NCBI GenBank assembly: GCA_030606335.1
Contig: JAUWGP010000010.1
Span: 1-64,000 of the forward strand
DNA: 64,000 bases
Reading direction: 5' to 3'
From: Caldifarciminota bacterium
Lineage (GTDB): Bacteria; Hydrothermota; UBA3073
The notes beneath the pieces were generated by a model. It ran no database searches, was not told where the DNA came from, and saw nothing but the letters and a program-made list of their open reading frames with translations. Every line of letters starts with the position of its first letter. The first letter of the stretch is position 1. Positions 1 to 10,019 of this stretch are shown piece by piece. A program made the position numbers and the translations under genes.

Positions 1-54
1 TCATATCCTCCCTGATAATTTTTTCGTATTGTCAAAAATCTAACCACAGATTCA

Positions 55-116
55 CCCTGTTAAATAGTTCTAATATTAAGTACAAGTAATCATCTCTGGT
101 ATTTTATTTAACAGGG
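55..116. repeat. 62-bp MITE-like repeat CCCTGTTAAATA...TATTTAACAGGG (copy 1)
   Basis: Terminal inverted repeats; flanked by direct AACCACAGA at 42-50 and 118-126. Confidence 0.8.
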
Positions 117-207
117 GAACCACAGAGAATTAAATTTACTCACTGCCCCGCACCTTTGTCCCACACCTATTCTTTTTAATACTCCAATTAAGAGCGGTTA
201 TCCCATT

Positions 208-3200
208 CTATTTGATTTTTACTATCTTTCGGGTGACTTGAGACTTATCAGTAGAGAGTAAGCAGAAATATATTCCAGCTGGAACCGTTCGTTTGTATTT
301 ATCCCTTCCGTGCCAGGTGATTGGTGAATGTTCATTAGTTATGTTTTCGAATGTTCTTATTAGTCTACCTGATATATCATATATTTTGAGATTGGCTTTT
401 ATATTATCAGGCAAGGAGTATGCAATATTGACCTTGGACCTCATAGGACTGGGATATGCTGGAAAAACCTCAAACCTTTTCGGTATTTCTTCAATACCGG
501 TCTCAAGAATAACAAGGATACAGGGCTCATTATATACAGGTTCATCAGGGTCATTGGACATTATTTGTAGGGTATCATAGTAGACACCACCAGTAAGACC
601 TTCATTTGAAGCAATTACAGTGACCTGAACAGAATCTCCCTGAGGGACATTAAAGGACTCGGGAGTCACTTCCTTTATCCATGATTCATTCCATGTTATG
701 TCTGTAACTGACAATATCCCGCTCTCAATATTTTTTACCCACATAAAGGAGGTATCATGAATTATTCCGACTCCACCAATAACAGCCCTTACTCCAAATG
801 CATATCCATATCCATAGTCAGACATCGAGGTCCAGTCCCCTGGTTCACCACTAAGATTCCCAAATGTATGAGTATCTACAGTATTCTCGTCATAACCTAT
901 TCGCCAATCAGGGGAACCAGTTGAACCGATAATATTATATATTACTCCAATCCAGAATGGGTTTGGCACAGGGATTGTGTCCAGAGAAAGAGAAAACCAT
1001 TCGTTTGGTGTTGGAGCCACCACTTCCATATCAACCCATATTGGTGTCCCGCCAGAATTGGGTACTCCTCCATTATCATCCCAGACATACAACCTGAAGG
1101 AAGAACCTGCGAACTCAGGAAAATAGAGCATCGTACTATAAAGATTTGTAGGAGTATGGGAAAACTTAGTTGCAAAACCATAGGTCTCACTATCATCTGG
1201 GGTAAACCCACCTGAGCTTGTCAGCCCTATACTATTTTCAAAGCTGCCATCATCATAATATAAAGTCTCCGGCTCAGAGGTTGGTGGGATTGGATGATAG
1301 GTATCCTGTACTGGAATTTGTATACATTTTACAGGACTTACCTCTATTTTCATATCCACAACTCTCTTTGCTTCTTTTACGTATTGTGGAGAGGACCCAA
1401 TATGCTTTATGTTTTTATCTTTACCCCCTTGAATCTCAAAATATAGCGAATCAGGATATACAAAGATGTCTGGTTCTGCACCTGTTGGAATAACAAGGGC
1501 TCGTATCATCCAGTCAGCATAGTCCACGTTTGTCCAGCCATCTTTCTCGTTGAATTTTTGCTTCTTGCTCACGAGAAGTTCGTCGTTTTTTTCGTATCCA
1601 ACCTGGCAGAGTGTGGTCTTTGCAGATGAATACCACCAGGATCTCTCATCACAAGGGTAATCATAATCTGCACCTACCCAGGGATGGTCTGGTGAATTCG
1701 AAAGCCAGTGGAAGACAACCCAAAAATCTTCTGTTGTATAAAGTGGATGTGAGTATACCTTTTCTACCCAAGCTGGAGCAGCATGAGAGGCAATAGTATC
1801 TGGACCGAGTTCAATACGACCTGGAAGTCCACTCGAATCACTGTTTACGGATATAGCAAATAGATTACTGTGAGAAACATAAACCCTTGCACTGGCAAGT
1901 GTCATGGGTGTATCTATAACTGGAGTAAATCTCACTGCAAACTTATTGTCATTATATTCAGAGCTAACATAATACCACATATCTCGAAAGCCATCATCAT
2001 ATATTATCTCATATGTAGATGAAATAGATTTTGAACAGATACTATTCAGGGAGTCATAATCTTCACCGGTATAAGCATTTACATAAATTGAATATTCCCA
2101 GACATCCTCTGGAGTCCAATCAGAGAAATGTAACTGAATGGATTCATCAGGCGAAAGTAGGGTTTCAAGGGTGTCTGAATATACCAAAACTTCATTATAA
2201 TCGAAGATAGTGGCGATTGCTATTATTGAATCCTCATAGGTCCCATTGTTTTTTATCGTTGCCACGACAGGAGTGGTTTGGTGGACTGTTACCTCATAAA
2301 ATGGGTTATTTATACAATCACAGGCAGCATCATGCCTGCACCAGGCAGCAATCGAAAGTGTGTCATCGCCAGCATAGCCATCATCGTCAAGGGCTGTCCA
2401 GGTTGTCAATCTATACCAGCCATATGAGTGTGGTGTAAAATCTACAAAATAGGCTGTGTGAGGAGTGCCAGGAGACAGGTCTATTACCTCTGAGGAATCG
2501 TAATAGATACATACCCCAAGAGAATCATCTATATTGAAGTATGTCCAGAATGTTGCAGAGTTCTCTCCATAATTAAAACAGGTCATCTCTACTGTATAGG
2601 TACTGTCTTTTATCAATTTATCAGGTGGTGAGTTCATGCTCGTAACTCCTACATCACTTGATATTGTCTCTCCTATATGAATGCAATACACCTCACCTCC
2701 ATTACCAAATTCATATGACCTTACTGCTTTGCCTGATGCACATGCCCAGTCACCAGAGTCTGATATAGCAACAGATAGTATCGAACCCCTTTCACCTCCT
2801 GCAGCCTGACAGTCTGATATAGAGAGTATTGGGATGGAATCTGACATATCGAATACAGAAACAGCGTCACCATATCCATTCACAACATCCACATCTCCCT
2901 CGCATCCAGCAATCCCCATTCTACCGTCTGCAGATAGGGCAACTGACTTTATGCCATAGCCGTACCTATGACATGTCCATCGTGGAACATTTGAAGATGT
3001 GTCATAACAGGCAACACAGTTATTACGATAATTAAAATCCATTGTGCCCGCAAGGATAGTTGAACCATCTCTTGATATGGCAACAGCAGTAACCCAGTCA
3101 TAATAGCCAGATGTACCAAGTTGGGCTGTCCATTTCAGGTCATAGTTTGTACCACCCCATTCATAAAGTCTAAGATTTTGGTGATAGTCTCCAAAGACAA

Positions 3201-4017
3201 GAAGATTTCCATCGCCAGATAGAGCAACCTGAGATGGCCATTGAGCTCCCCGAACCCAGAGTGCATGACCTCGCTGTCCAAATTCATCGAATACATGACA
3301 GGAGTCATATGTCAGTACTGCTGCTACAGAACCATCCTCTGAAAGGGCAAGACTTTGTGATGGTCTATCAGGCCAGTCATAGGTCCAGAGAACCTCACCT
3401 GTCTCTGCAGAAAGCGTATAGATATGTCCTCCGGATGCAGCAAGAGTAAGAAATACAACCTTTGAACCATCATGAGATACAGATGCTGCCCTCATTTCTT
3501 CTCCGAAATCATACTCCCACACAGGTGAAGATGAGAGACGTGACCATCTGTATCCAATATTGCCATCACCGGCTGCGAGAACAGATGCATTCCATGATTC
3601 ACCGATCTCAAGAACGAACTCTTCAGGAGCATTATATGTCCATATGGGGACATTAGTTCCAGCTGAGAAATAGAAACTTAGTCTTTCGTTATTTAACTGC
3701 CAGTTGGTGAAGATATGCATACCTTCACCAGAGATTGCTGAATATTCTGCAATGGCATTCAGGTGAGCTCTATCCACCCAGACCACTGTGGTCTCAGGGT
3801 CGTCCTTATAGAGATAATGTGTGGGTGTTAGTGGTATGGATGAAATGGATTCTAATTCATCTGATATTTCTGGAATATAGATAGTTCGTTCCTCAAAAAT
3901 ACCTAATTTAGTTTCCCTTACCTCTTTACTTATTCCTGGAGTTATTTCATCAAAGGCATCTACCTTTACAATGCCTACAATAAGGAGCAGTGATAATAAG
4001 AGTGCTAATTTATTCAT
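208..4017 (-). CDS. Exported beta-propeller (PQQ/WD40-like) protein with T9SS-type C-terminal sorting domain
   Basis: 1269 aa, signal peptide MNKLALLLSLLLIVGIVKVDA; repeated 'VALSADG/ISRDGS' blades; C-terminus YPSPMRSKVNIAYSL...IYDISGRLIRTF...GIYFCLL...RKIVKIK; SD AAGGAGGG upstream of ATG; TAG stop. Confidence 0.85.
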   Translation of the reverse strand: MNKLALLLSLLLIVGIVKVDAFDEITPGISKEVRETKLGIFEERTIYIPEISDELESISSIPLTPTHYLYKDDPETTVVWVDRAHLNAIAEYSAISGEGMHIFTNWQLNNERLSFYFSAGTNVPIWTYNAPEEFVLEIGESWNASVLAAGDGNIGYRWSRLSSSPVWEYDFGEEMRAASVSHDGSKVVFLTLAASGGHIYTLSAETGEVLWTYDWPDRPSQSLALSEDGSVAAVLTYDSCHVFDEFGQRGHALWVRGAQWPSQVALSGDGNLLVFGDYHQNLRLYEWGGTNYDLKWTAQLGTSGYYDWVTAVAISRDGSTILAGTMDFNYRNNCVACYDTSSNVPRWTCHRYGYGIKSVALSADGRMGIAGCEGDVDVVNGYGDAVSVFDMSDSIPILSISDCQAAGGERGSILSVAISDSGDWACASGKAVRSYEFGNGGEVYCIHIGETISSDVGVTSMNSPPDKLIKDSTYTVEMTCFNYGENSATFWTYFNIDDSLGVCIYYDSSEVIDLSPGTPHTAYFVDFTPHSYGWYRLTTWTALDDDGYAGDDTLSIAAWCRHDAACDCINNPFYEVTVHQTTPVVATIKNNGTYEDSIIAIATIFDYNEVLVYSDTLETLLSPDESIQLHFSDWTPEDVWEYSIYVNAYTGEDYDSLNSICSKSISSTYEIIYDDGFRDMWYYVSSEYNDNKFAVRFTPVIDTPMTLASARVYVSHSNLFAISVNSDSSGLPGRIELGPDTIASHAAPAWVEKVYSHPLYTTEDFWVVFHWLSNSPDHPWVGADYDYPCDERSWWYSSAKTTLCQVGYEKNDELLVSKKQKFNEKDGWTNVDYADWMIRALVIPTGAEPDIFVYPDSLYFEIQGGKDKNIKHIGSSPQYVKEAKRVVDMKIEVSPVKCIQIPVQDTYHPIPPTSEPETLYYDDGSFENSIGLTSSGGFTPDDSETYGFATKFSHTPTNLYSTMLYFPEFAGSSFRLYVWDDNGGVPNSGGTPIWVDMEVVAPTPNEWFSLSLDTIPVPNPFWIGVIYNIIGSTGSPDWRIGYDENTVDTHTFGNLSGEPGDWTSMSDYGYGYAFGVRAVIGGVGIIHDTSFMWVKNIESGILSVTDITWNESWIKEVTPESFNVPQGDSVQVTVIASNEGLTGGVYYDTLQIMSNDPDEPVYNEPCILVILETGIEEIPKRFEVFPAYPSPMRSKVNIAYSLPDNIKANLKIYDISGRLIRTFENITNEHSPITWHGRDKYKRTVPAGIYFCLLSTDKSQVTRKIVKIK

Positions 4018-4057
4018 TGTGTCCCTCCTTGTTTGGTTTTATTATTGTCAAAAATTT

Positions 4058-4130
4058 AACCACACCCCGCCTTTGGCGGGGCAGGGAGAGCACTTTTCGC
4101 AAAGCGAAGGGTGAGAAAGCCTTTGTGGTT
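4058..4130. repeat. 73-bp inverted-repeat element AACCACA...TGTGGTT with internal CCCCGCCTTTGGCGGGG hairpin
   Basis: Ends AACCACA/TGTGGTT are inverted; internal palindromes ccccgcctttggcgggg and cttttcgcaaagcgaag; first 30 nt identical to 21371-21400. Confidence 0.75.
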
Positions 4131-4139
4131 TCTCTCATA

Positions 4140-6536
4140 TCAATTTTCAACTTCAATCTTCCATGGTTTAGAAATAGGTCTGCTTTTTACCTTTATCTCG
4201 AGGTGTTTCAATTCTTCAAAGTATTTATAACCTGATATAGATGTTGTTAAATTATCAACCTCCTTGATATCCTGATTGTTTAGCCTTATATTTATTGGTT
4301 TCTCTATAAAGTTTAGCCAGATTTCAAAAGAACGATAAGCAGGCATATTTCGGTATGTACCTTTGATGGATTTAACAGATAAGGTGATTTTGTTGTCTTT
4401 ATTTTTTAAGATTATTGGCAGACGAGAAAACTTTCCCGAGCAATACTCAAGACTCTCACCATCATCCTCATACAGGTCTATCTGGTCGTTTGCACCCGGA
4501 TAGATATCAAGAACAAGAGGATCTGGAACTGAAAAACCAACCCTTTCTATAAATTTTTGGCGTGGGATAATAGACCCAGTCTTAATGAATATAGGAATCT
4601 TATCAAGTGGAACGTACATATCTAAATTTTTTGGACCATCATAAATTTTATAGTCAGCAAGAGAGAAAAACTGACCTTTGGGTAGATAGATAGACCTTAT
4701 ATTTCCAGGTCTGCAGACTGGTGCCACTAAAATTTTTCCTCCAATAAAATACTCTAAAGGGTAATTATATGCCTTTTCATCATCAGGATAATATAGGTAA
4801 AGTGGTCCAATGATCGGAATGCCTTCATCGTAAGTAGTCTTTGAGAGATGATAAAAATATGGAACCAAACTAATATGCAACTGATATGACTTACGAACGA
4901 TTTCTAATACCTTTTTACCATAGTTCCATGGTTCTCTAATCCCATGATGACTGTGTATACGCATTATAGGGTTTAAAGCACCAAACTGCATCCAGCGAAT
5001 ATATAACTCAGGATCGATTAAGGCAAAATCTTCCTCAACAGCGCCTTTAAAACCTCCAAGGTCATGGGATAGATAGCTTATACCTACATTTCCACACCTA
5101 ACACTTGTGTCGATTTCATGCTCGAGAACCTCCCATTGAGATGCAGTATCACCTGAAAAAAGCGCAGGATAGCGGTGAGAACCTATTCCACCATAACGGC
5201 TTAAAATGAGACCTCTCTTCTTCAAATCTCTTTCCATATGGGTATGAAAGAGATGGTTTGTCCATAGAACTTCGTTAACTTTTACTGTTTCTGTTCTATT
5301 TTGCCAGATATCAAGCCACCAGAAATCAACTCCCATTTTTTCATCAGGCTCAGGCATAGTTTTAAAAAATGCATCAGCTATCTTTCTCTTTGTAAAATCA
5401 AATATGTAAGAAGATTTTTTACATTTATTGGGGTCAATTCCAATTTCTTTACAGAAAGGAGTAAAATGGCTGTCATTATTTGGTATACTTTCACAATGAA
5501 GGTTAAGTGTGATCTTTAGATTCTGATTATGAAGCCAGCTTATGAATTCCTCGGGTTCTGGAAAATTTTTTTTATTCCAATCCCAGCCATCCCAACCATT
5601 GATGTGCCAATCCATGTCAACAACAAGGACATCAAGAGGTAGTTTATTTTTGTGGTACTGTTCAATCAACTCTTTATAGTCAGAATCTCGTAAGTTCTTC
5701 CAAATTGAATACCAACTGCCAAATGCCCATCGTGGTATAAGAGGAATTCTGCCGCAAAGAGAAACAAAGTTTTTAATACCAAGGAAATAATTCTTACCAT
5801 AGGCAAAAAAATACCAGTTCTGGTAATTTCCTGAAGGAGGTGAGTCAATCCACTGAGTATCGGGATCGTAAATTGCTGATTGAGATTCATTTAAGATAAA
5901 ATAACCTGCCTTGCTTAGAAACCCGGGAGGAAAGCTTAGACGATTTTTTATATCTTTTTTTATCTTCTTAGGGAGTTCTTTAAAATTATATTTTATGATA
6001 TACTCAAGTGAAAATTGTGTTTCTGAAAAATCTATTCCCTGCTTTTTGGCGATAGATAGTTTAGAATTTTTCCACGTGGGCCAGAGATTAAATTCACCCA
6101 ATCTATCTTCATTATTCAAGCCTGCAGGATGAACCCCATTAGCAATTATACCTCTATCAACATGATCCAGACTTGTAAACATGCCACCAAGGTTATTGAA
6201 ATCATCATCTCCGGGTTTCCACTCATCCTGCATACTCCCTACATTCCATGAGACGATTAGGTTTTCTGCTGAAAATTGGGCATCACCTGGGAGGTATTTT
6301 ATTTTAACATATTCTCCTTCTAATATAACCCAGTTGTTTTCATACCCTAATGTCCTTATTTTTATAGGCTTAGAAAGATTAATTGCACGGATTGTTGGTC
6401 TATCTTCAAATTTCTTATCTTCACTGTATTCCAGTCGAACAAGATATGGAGTTATGAGACTAAACCTTGCATGACCGATTATTATCTTATTTCCGTCTTC
6501 ACGGATATTATATTTTTTGAACAGTTTATCTTTCAT
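4140..6536 (-). CDS. Glycoside hydrolase family 31 (alpha-glucosidase/alpha-xylosidase-like)
   Basis: 798 aa; VDMDWHINGWDGWDWNKKNFP, WWLDIWQNRTE (nucleophile region), FSGDTASQWE (acid/base region), LSHDLGGFKG, MRIHSHHGIREPW, C-terminal EDDGESLEY DUF5110-like region; no signal peptide. Confidence 0.9.
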   Translation of the reverse strand: MKDKLFKKYNIREDGNKIIIGHARFSLITPYLVRLEYSEDKKFEDRPTIRAINLSKPIKIRTLGYENNWVILEGEYVKIKYLPGDAQFSAENLIVSWNVGSMQDEWKPGDDDFNNLGGMFTSLDHVDRGIIANGVHPAGLNNEDRLGEFNLWPTWKNSKLSIAKKQGIDFSETQFSLEYIIKYNFKELPKKIKKDIKNRLSFPPGFLSKAGYFILNESQSAIYDPDTQWIDSPPSGNYQNWYFFAYGKNYFLGIKNFVSLCGRIPLIPRWAFGSWYSIWKNLRDSDYKELIEQYHKNKLPLDVLVVDMDWHINGWDGWDWNKKNFPEPEEFISWLHNQNLKITLNLHCESIPNNDSHFTPFCKEIGIDPNKCKKSSYIFDFTKRKIADAFFKTMPEPDEKMGVDFWWLDIWQNRTETVKVNEVLWTNHLFHTHMERDLKKRGLILSRYGGIGSHRYPALFSGDTASQWEVLEHEIDTSVRCGNVGISYLSHDLGGFKGAVEEDFALIDPELYIRWMQFGALNPIMRIHSHHGIREPWNYGKKVLEIVRKSYQLHISLVPYFYHLSKTTYDEGIPIIGPLYLYYPDDEKAYNYPLEYFIGGKILVAPVCRPGNIRSIYLPKGQFFSLADYKIYDGPKNLDMYVPLDKIPIFIKTGSIIPRQKFIERVGFSVPDPLVLDIYPGANDQIDLYEDDGESLEYCSGKFSRLPIILKNKDNKITLSVKSIKGTYRNMPAYRSFEIWLNFIEKPINIRLNNQDIKEVDNLTTSISGYKYFEELKHLEIKVKSRPISKPWKIEVEN

Positions 6537-6600
6537 ATAAGTAATTCATACCTTGCACGCCATAATCTTACTAACTTTTACAGTTTCTTGGAGATTTGAA

Positions 6601-9600
6601 CTATCTAATGATGACTAACTTTTTTGTGTTGGTAAATCCCTCAGAATATAATTTTACAAAATAGATTCCAGGAACAAGTTTATTTCCTTTGTCATCCCTT
6701 CCATCCCATAACACAGATTGCACAGATTTACCTGACTGCCTGCTGGTAATGCAAGGATTACACAGATTAAAGGTACGTATGAGACGACCAACAAGGTCGT
6801 AGATTTTTAAAGTAATCGGTTTGTGGTTTTTACCGATAACGGATAACTGATAACTGATAACCGTCTTTTCTTTGAATGGGTTTGGATAGTTCTGGTATAG
6901 AGCGAATATTTCAGGTGATGAACATGTCTCCTCTATTCCAAATTCCAGATCACTTAATACCTTCTGGGCAAGCAGTGCAGCATCATCTTCTTTCATAAAG
7001 TATAATGGAAAACCAAAGAATACAATATTGTATGAACCACTTAGGTTTCTTATGGCACAGGGTTTATCCTGAAAGGATGTATCACCTGAGGCAGAGTTAA
7101 AGGAATAAATAGGTTCTGAATTATAGGGTGTAAATATATCTATGTATTTCATCTTACCATCCCAGGAAGAAGGGATTTTTGAAAAATCAACGGATATATT
7201 GGGGTAACCAAGAAATCCATCTGCAGAAGAGAAGTCGTTCGATGTAGATTCGTTTGCATTCGAAAGTTTTAAATAATCGTATGGGAAATCGCCTTCACTG
7301 AATGTGAACGGATAGAACCCATACCCCATAATCGACATAATTGGCTTCCACCCACAAAGCCATAACCTACCTCCTACGCTAAGATAATCCTTAATATCAG
7401 GAATTACCGAGGAAATTTGTATGGATGCATAATCATCTCCATGCCATATTATAGGAGAATAGAGACCAAGATCATATATGGATGGCTTACCAAGTGAATC
7501 TACATCCCATTCCGTAAAATCATACCCCGATAGTATAGTCCTATAAAAGTTATCAACTTGTGCATCATTGGGACTCCCTGGTGCGCCTGTTCCATTTCTC
7601 GTTTCATCGACCACAAGTATTCCCTGGTCAAGAGATATGGGACATGCAGATATCTCAAGGGAGTAATTACTTTCTAAGTCCTGTGTATCAACTGCGGTTA
7701 CAACATAATAATACCAGGCACCTTCAAGAGATGTATCACTATAAGTTGTACTCAAAATGAGAGATGTATTCAATCTCTCGTATGGTCCTCCAGATACATC
7801 TCCACGATAGATATTATATCCTGCAATATCAGCTTCATAATTTACCGTCCAAAAGAGGTCTATTTCCATATATCCAGGAGATGCTGTAAGGTCTTTTGGT
7901 GGAGAGGGGGGACCTTCGAGGCTACCCGGGAAAGTTACAAAGGGATTACCTATAAAGCAGAAGTCCCATACAAAGAAGTTAGGCGCAATATCATCGCCGA
8001 ACCATATCCTCACCCAGGTCGTATCATAGTTGTAGCACATATAGTCAAAGTATGCCTCTCCAAGGGATTTTCCATATGTAAGGGAGTTAAAGAAAGTCTC
8101 CTGTGCATTTCCTGTTCCTATACTCCTCACTACACCAAGTGAGGCAAGTCCCGAGGATTCACCCATACAGTAATTGATAGCAAGATTATGAGATGGATGG
8201 TCTTCAAAGTTTGCACCATGACACGCCCACAGGAGATAAAACCAGGAGCCTGGTTGAATATCCTTAATGTTGTGCCAGTAAACCCATGGAGATATGTCGA
8301 AACAGTGAACGTCACTTCCTGAATGGCACCAGATATGGGTAATCTCTGAACCATATGTAGAGAGATAGTCGAGATACTCATCTCCACTTACCCTCCATTC
8401 ATCACCGCCTATTGTATCAACTGCATCACCATACATATGGGATAGATTTATGTATAATGGCTTTGCTGCACCTCTCCAATCATAATTGATACACTCAAAC
8501 GCTTGCATGGGTACATGGAGGTTGAGTTCGTAATATGAGTGGCATTTTTGAAGAAAATCAGAAAGGGCAATGGGATTGTCCTGAGGTGGTCTCATCCAGA
8601 AAACCCAGATCTCTGGTTCTAAATTTTCTCCCCATTCATGGTAATCATAATATCCATTACCTTCACTATCTATAAACTCACCATCCAGGTCTTCGTAGAA
8701 GTAGGGAATAGGGAATGGTGGTTCACTCCATACAGGTTCCCACATTGCGTAAGGTATAAGTCCAGTAAGTATTGCCCCTGTAATGCTGTCGTTATTATAT
8801 AGGTTCTGCAGGTATATTCGAATGGATTCAGGTGTGACATCAGGAGATATGATATATGTATGAATTTCAGCATCGAAATTTGATTCAACATCAGTTTTAT
8901 ACTGCATAAGATCTGATTCAATATTATCATAAACATCCTCGTCAACTAACATTGCTACCTTCTGATGGACCTGCTCAGGTGGCATATTTATATAATAAGA
9001 AAACCATGTCCAGTAATCACCGTAACCCACTCCAATCCAGTATTCATAGACATAGAAAAATGAATCAGGAAGAGAGTAAGAGAAACTCACACTCGTATCT
9101 ATAATAGGACATGAAATTTCTATATCCTGTGAGGTTATAAATTCGAAATTCCAGTTGCCTTCTGTAGTCCTTCGGTAGATTATTATCCCAATTTCATCTT
9201 CTCCAGGTGGAACTTGTGCTGTAAAATGAATGGATACTGTTATATTTTCTCCGATAGAACTATAGGATGGGTAATCGAACCAGACTATATTGGGATAATC
9301 CTGTCTCTTTCCTGTATGGAGAATTCTCCAGGCATCGTTTCTTGTGATTAGTTGATATGAAAGTCCAGATTCTATAAGAAGAGAAATTTTTTCTCCTCTT
9401 AAAAAGGCAAGTCCACTTTGCTTATCCATCCATTCCAATCCTATTTCAAGGTTATCAAGGAGATTAACATCCTTTTCTTCAAAAAAGACCATTACAGGTT
9501 GCCCTTCCCCCCATTTCCATTGAGGGGGTGGTTCTTTTTGTCCACTAAAGGCTATAGATGAGATAAAGAGGAATGATATGATGGGCATAAACCTTTGCAG

Positions 9601-9603
9601 CAT
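6601..9603 (-). CDS. C25 (gingipain/PorU-like) peptidase with FnIII, alpha/beta domain and T9SS-type C-terminal domain (module 1)
   Basis: 1000 aa; ITHIWCHSGSDVH (catalytic His region) and LLWACHGANF (Cys-His-Gly); FnIII 'PPSPPKDLTASPGYMEIDLFW'; CTD 'YQNYPNPFKEKTVISY...GIYFVKL'; paralogue at 49932-52814. Confidence 0.82.
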   Translation of the reverse strand: MLQRFMPIISFLFISSIAFSGQKEPPPQWKWGEGQPVMVFFEEKDVNLLDNLEIGLEWMDKQSGLAFLRGEKISLLIESGLSYQLITRNDAWRILHTGKRQDYPNIVWFDYPSYSSIGENITVSIHFTAQVPPGEDEIGIIIYRRTTEGNWNFEFITSQDIEISCPIIDTSVSFSYSLPDSFFYVYEYWIGVGYGDYWTWFSYYINMPPEQVHQKVAMLVDEDVYDNIESDLMQYKTDVESNFDAEIHTYIISPDVTPESIRIYLQNLYNNDSITGAILTGLIPYAMWEPVWSEPPFPIPYFYEDLDGEFIDSEGNGYYDYHEWGENLEPEIWVFWMRPPQDNPIALSDFLQKCHSYYELNLHVPMQAFECINYDWRGAAKPLYINLSHMYGDAVDTIGGDEWRVSGDEYLDYLSTYGSEITHIWCHSGSDVHCFDISPWVYWHNIKDIQPGSWFYLLWACHGANFEDHPSHNLAINYCMGESSGLASLGVVRSIGTGNAQETFFNSLTYGKSLGEAYFDYMCYNYDTTWVRIWFGDDIAPNFFVWDFCFIGNPFVTFPGSLEGPPSPPKDLTASPGYMEIDLFWTVNYEADIAGYNIYRGDVSGGPYERLNTSLILSTTYSDTSLEGAWYYYVVTAVDTQDLESNYSLEISACPISLDQGILVVDETRNGTGAPGSPNDAQVDNFYRTILSGYDFTEWDVDSLGKPSIYDLGLYSPIIWHGDDYASIQISSVIPDIKDYLSVGGRLWLCGWKPIMSIMGYGFYPFTFSEGDFPYDYLKLSNANESTSNDFSSADGFLGYPNISVDFSKIPSSWDGKMKYIDIFTPYNSEPIYSFNSASGDTSFQDKPCAIRNLSGSYNIVFFGFPLYFMKEDDAALLAQKVLSDLEFGIEETCSSPEIFALYQNYPNPFKEKTVISYQLSVIGKNHKPITLKIYDLVGRLIRTFNLCNPCITSRQSGKSVQSVLWDGRDDKGNKLVPGIYFVKLYSEGFTNTKKLVIIR

Positions 9604-9687
9604 ATTTTAGCCTTGTTTTGATTGTTAATTATAGTTTTTAAATTGGGGACGAAGAAATACCGTTCCTTTATACCAATCCCTGATATA

Positions 9688-9795
9688 AGATTGCTTCGTC
9701 GTCCGTTAAGAAGAGCTACGGACTCCTCGCAATGACCGAAATGAGTGTGTCATTGCGAGTCCCACAGAAATGGGGGACGTGGCAATCTCATCTTT
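9688..9795. repeat. Dispersed palindromic 'CATTGCGAG' repeat
   Basis: agattgcttcgtcgtccgttaagaagagctacggactcctcgcaatgac...gtcattgcgagtccc...ggcaatctca; same family at 58551-58694 and 63312-63540. Confidence 0.8.
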
Positions 9796-9981
9796 TAGTT
9801 TTGTGTAAAGTCCAATAATTATACCATATTTTTACAGTTATGTCAAATGTTTTATAACCACAAAAGGATTTAAGTGTAACTGTCTGCTGATGTGCAGATT
9901 AGACAGTGATAAAAGTAGATTATATAGATATTATTAATCAAGGGAAATAAGTTATATGACGCGTTTTCAATTATAACCAAA

Positions 9982-10005
9982 GGGGGGTGGATTTCGCCAC
10001 CCCCC
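9982..10005 (-). terminator. Probable transcription terminator hairpin downstream of the BNR-repeat gene
   Basis: ggggggtgg-atttcg-ccacccccc stem just 3' of the stop at 10020 (minus strand), followed on the transcript by UUUGGUUAU. Confidence 0.55.
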
Positions 10006-10019
10006 CTCTGACCCAGTCT

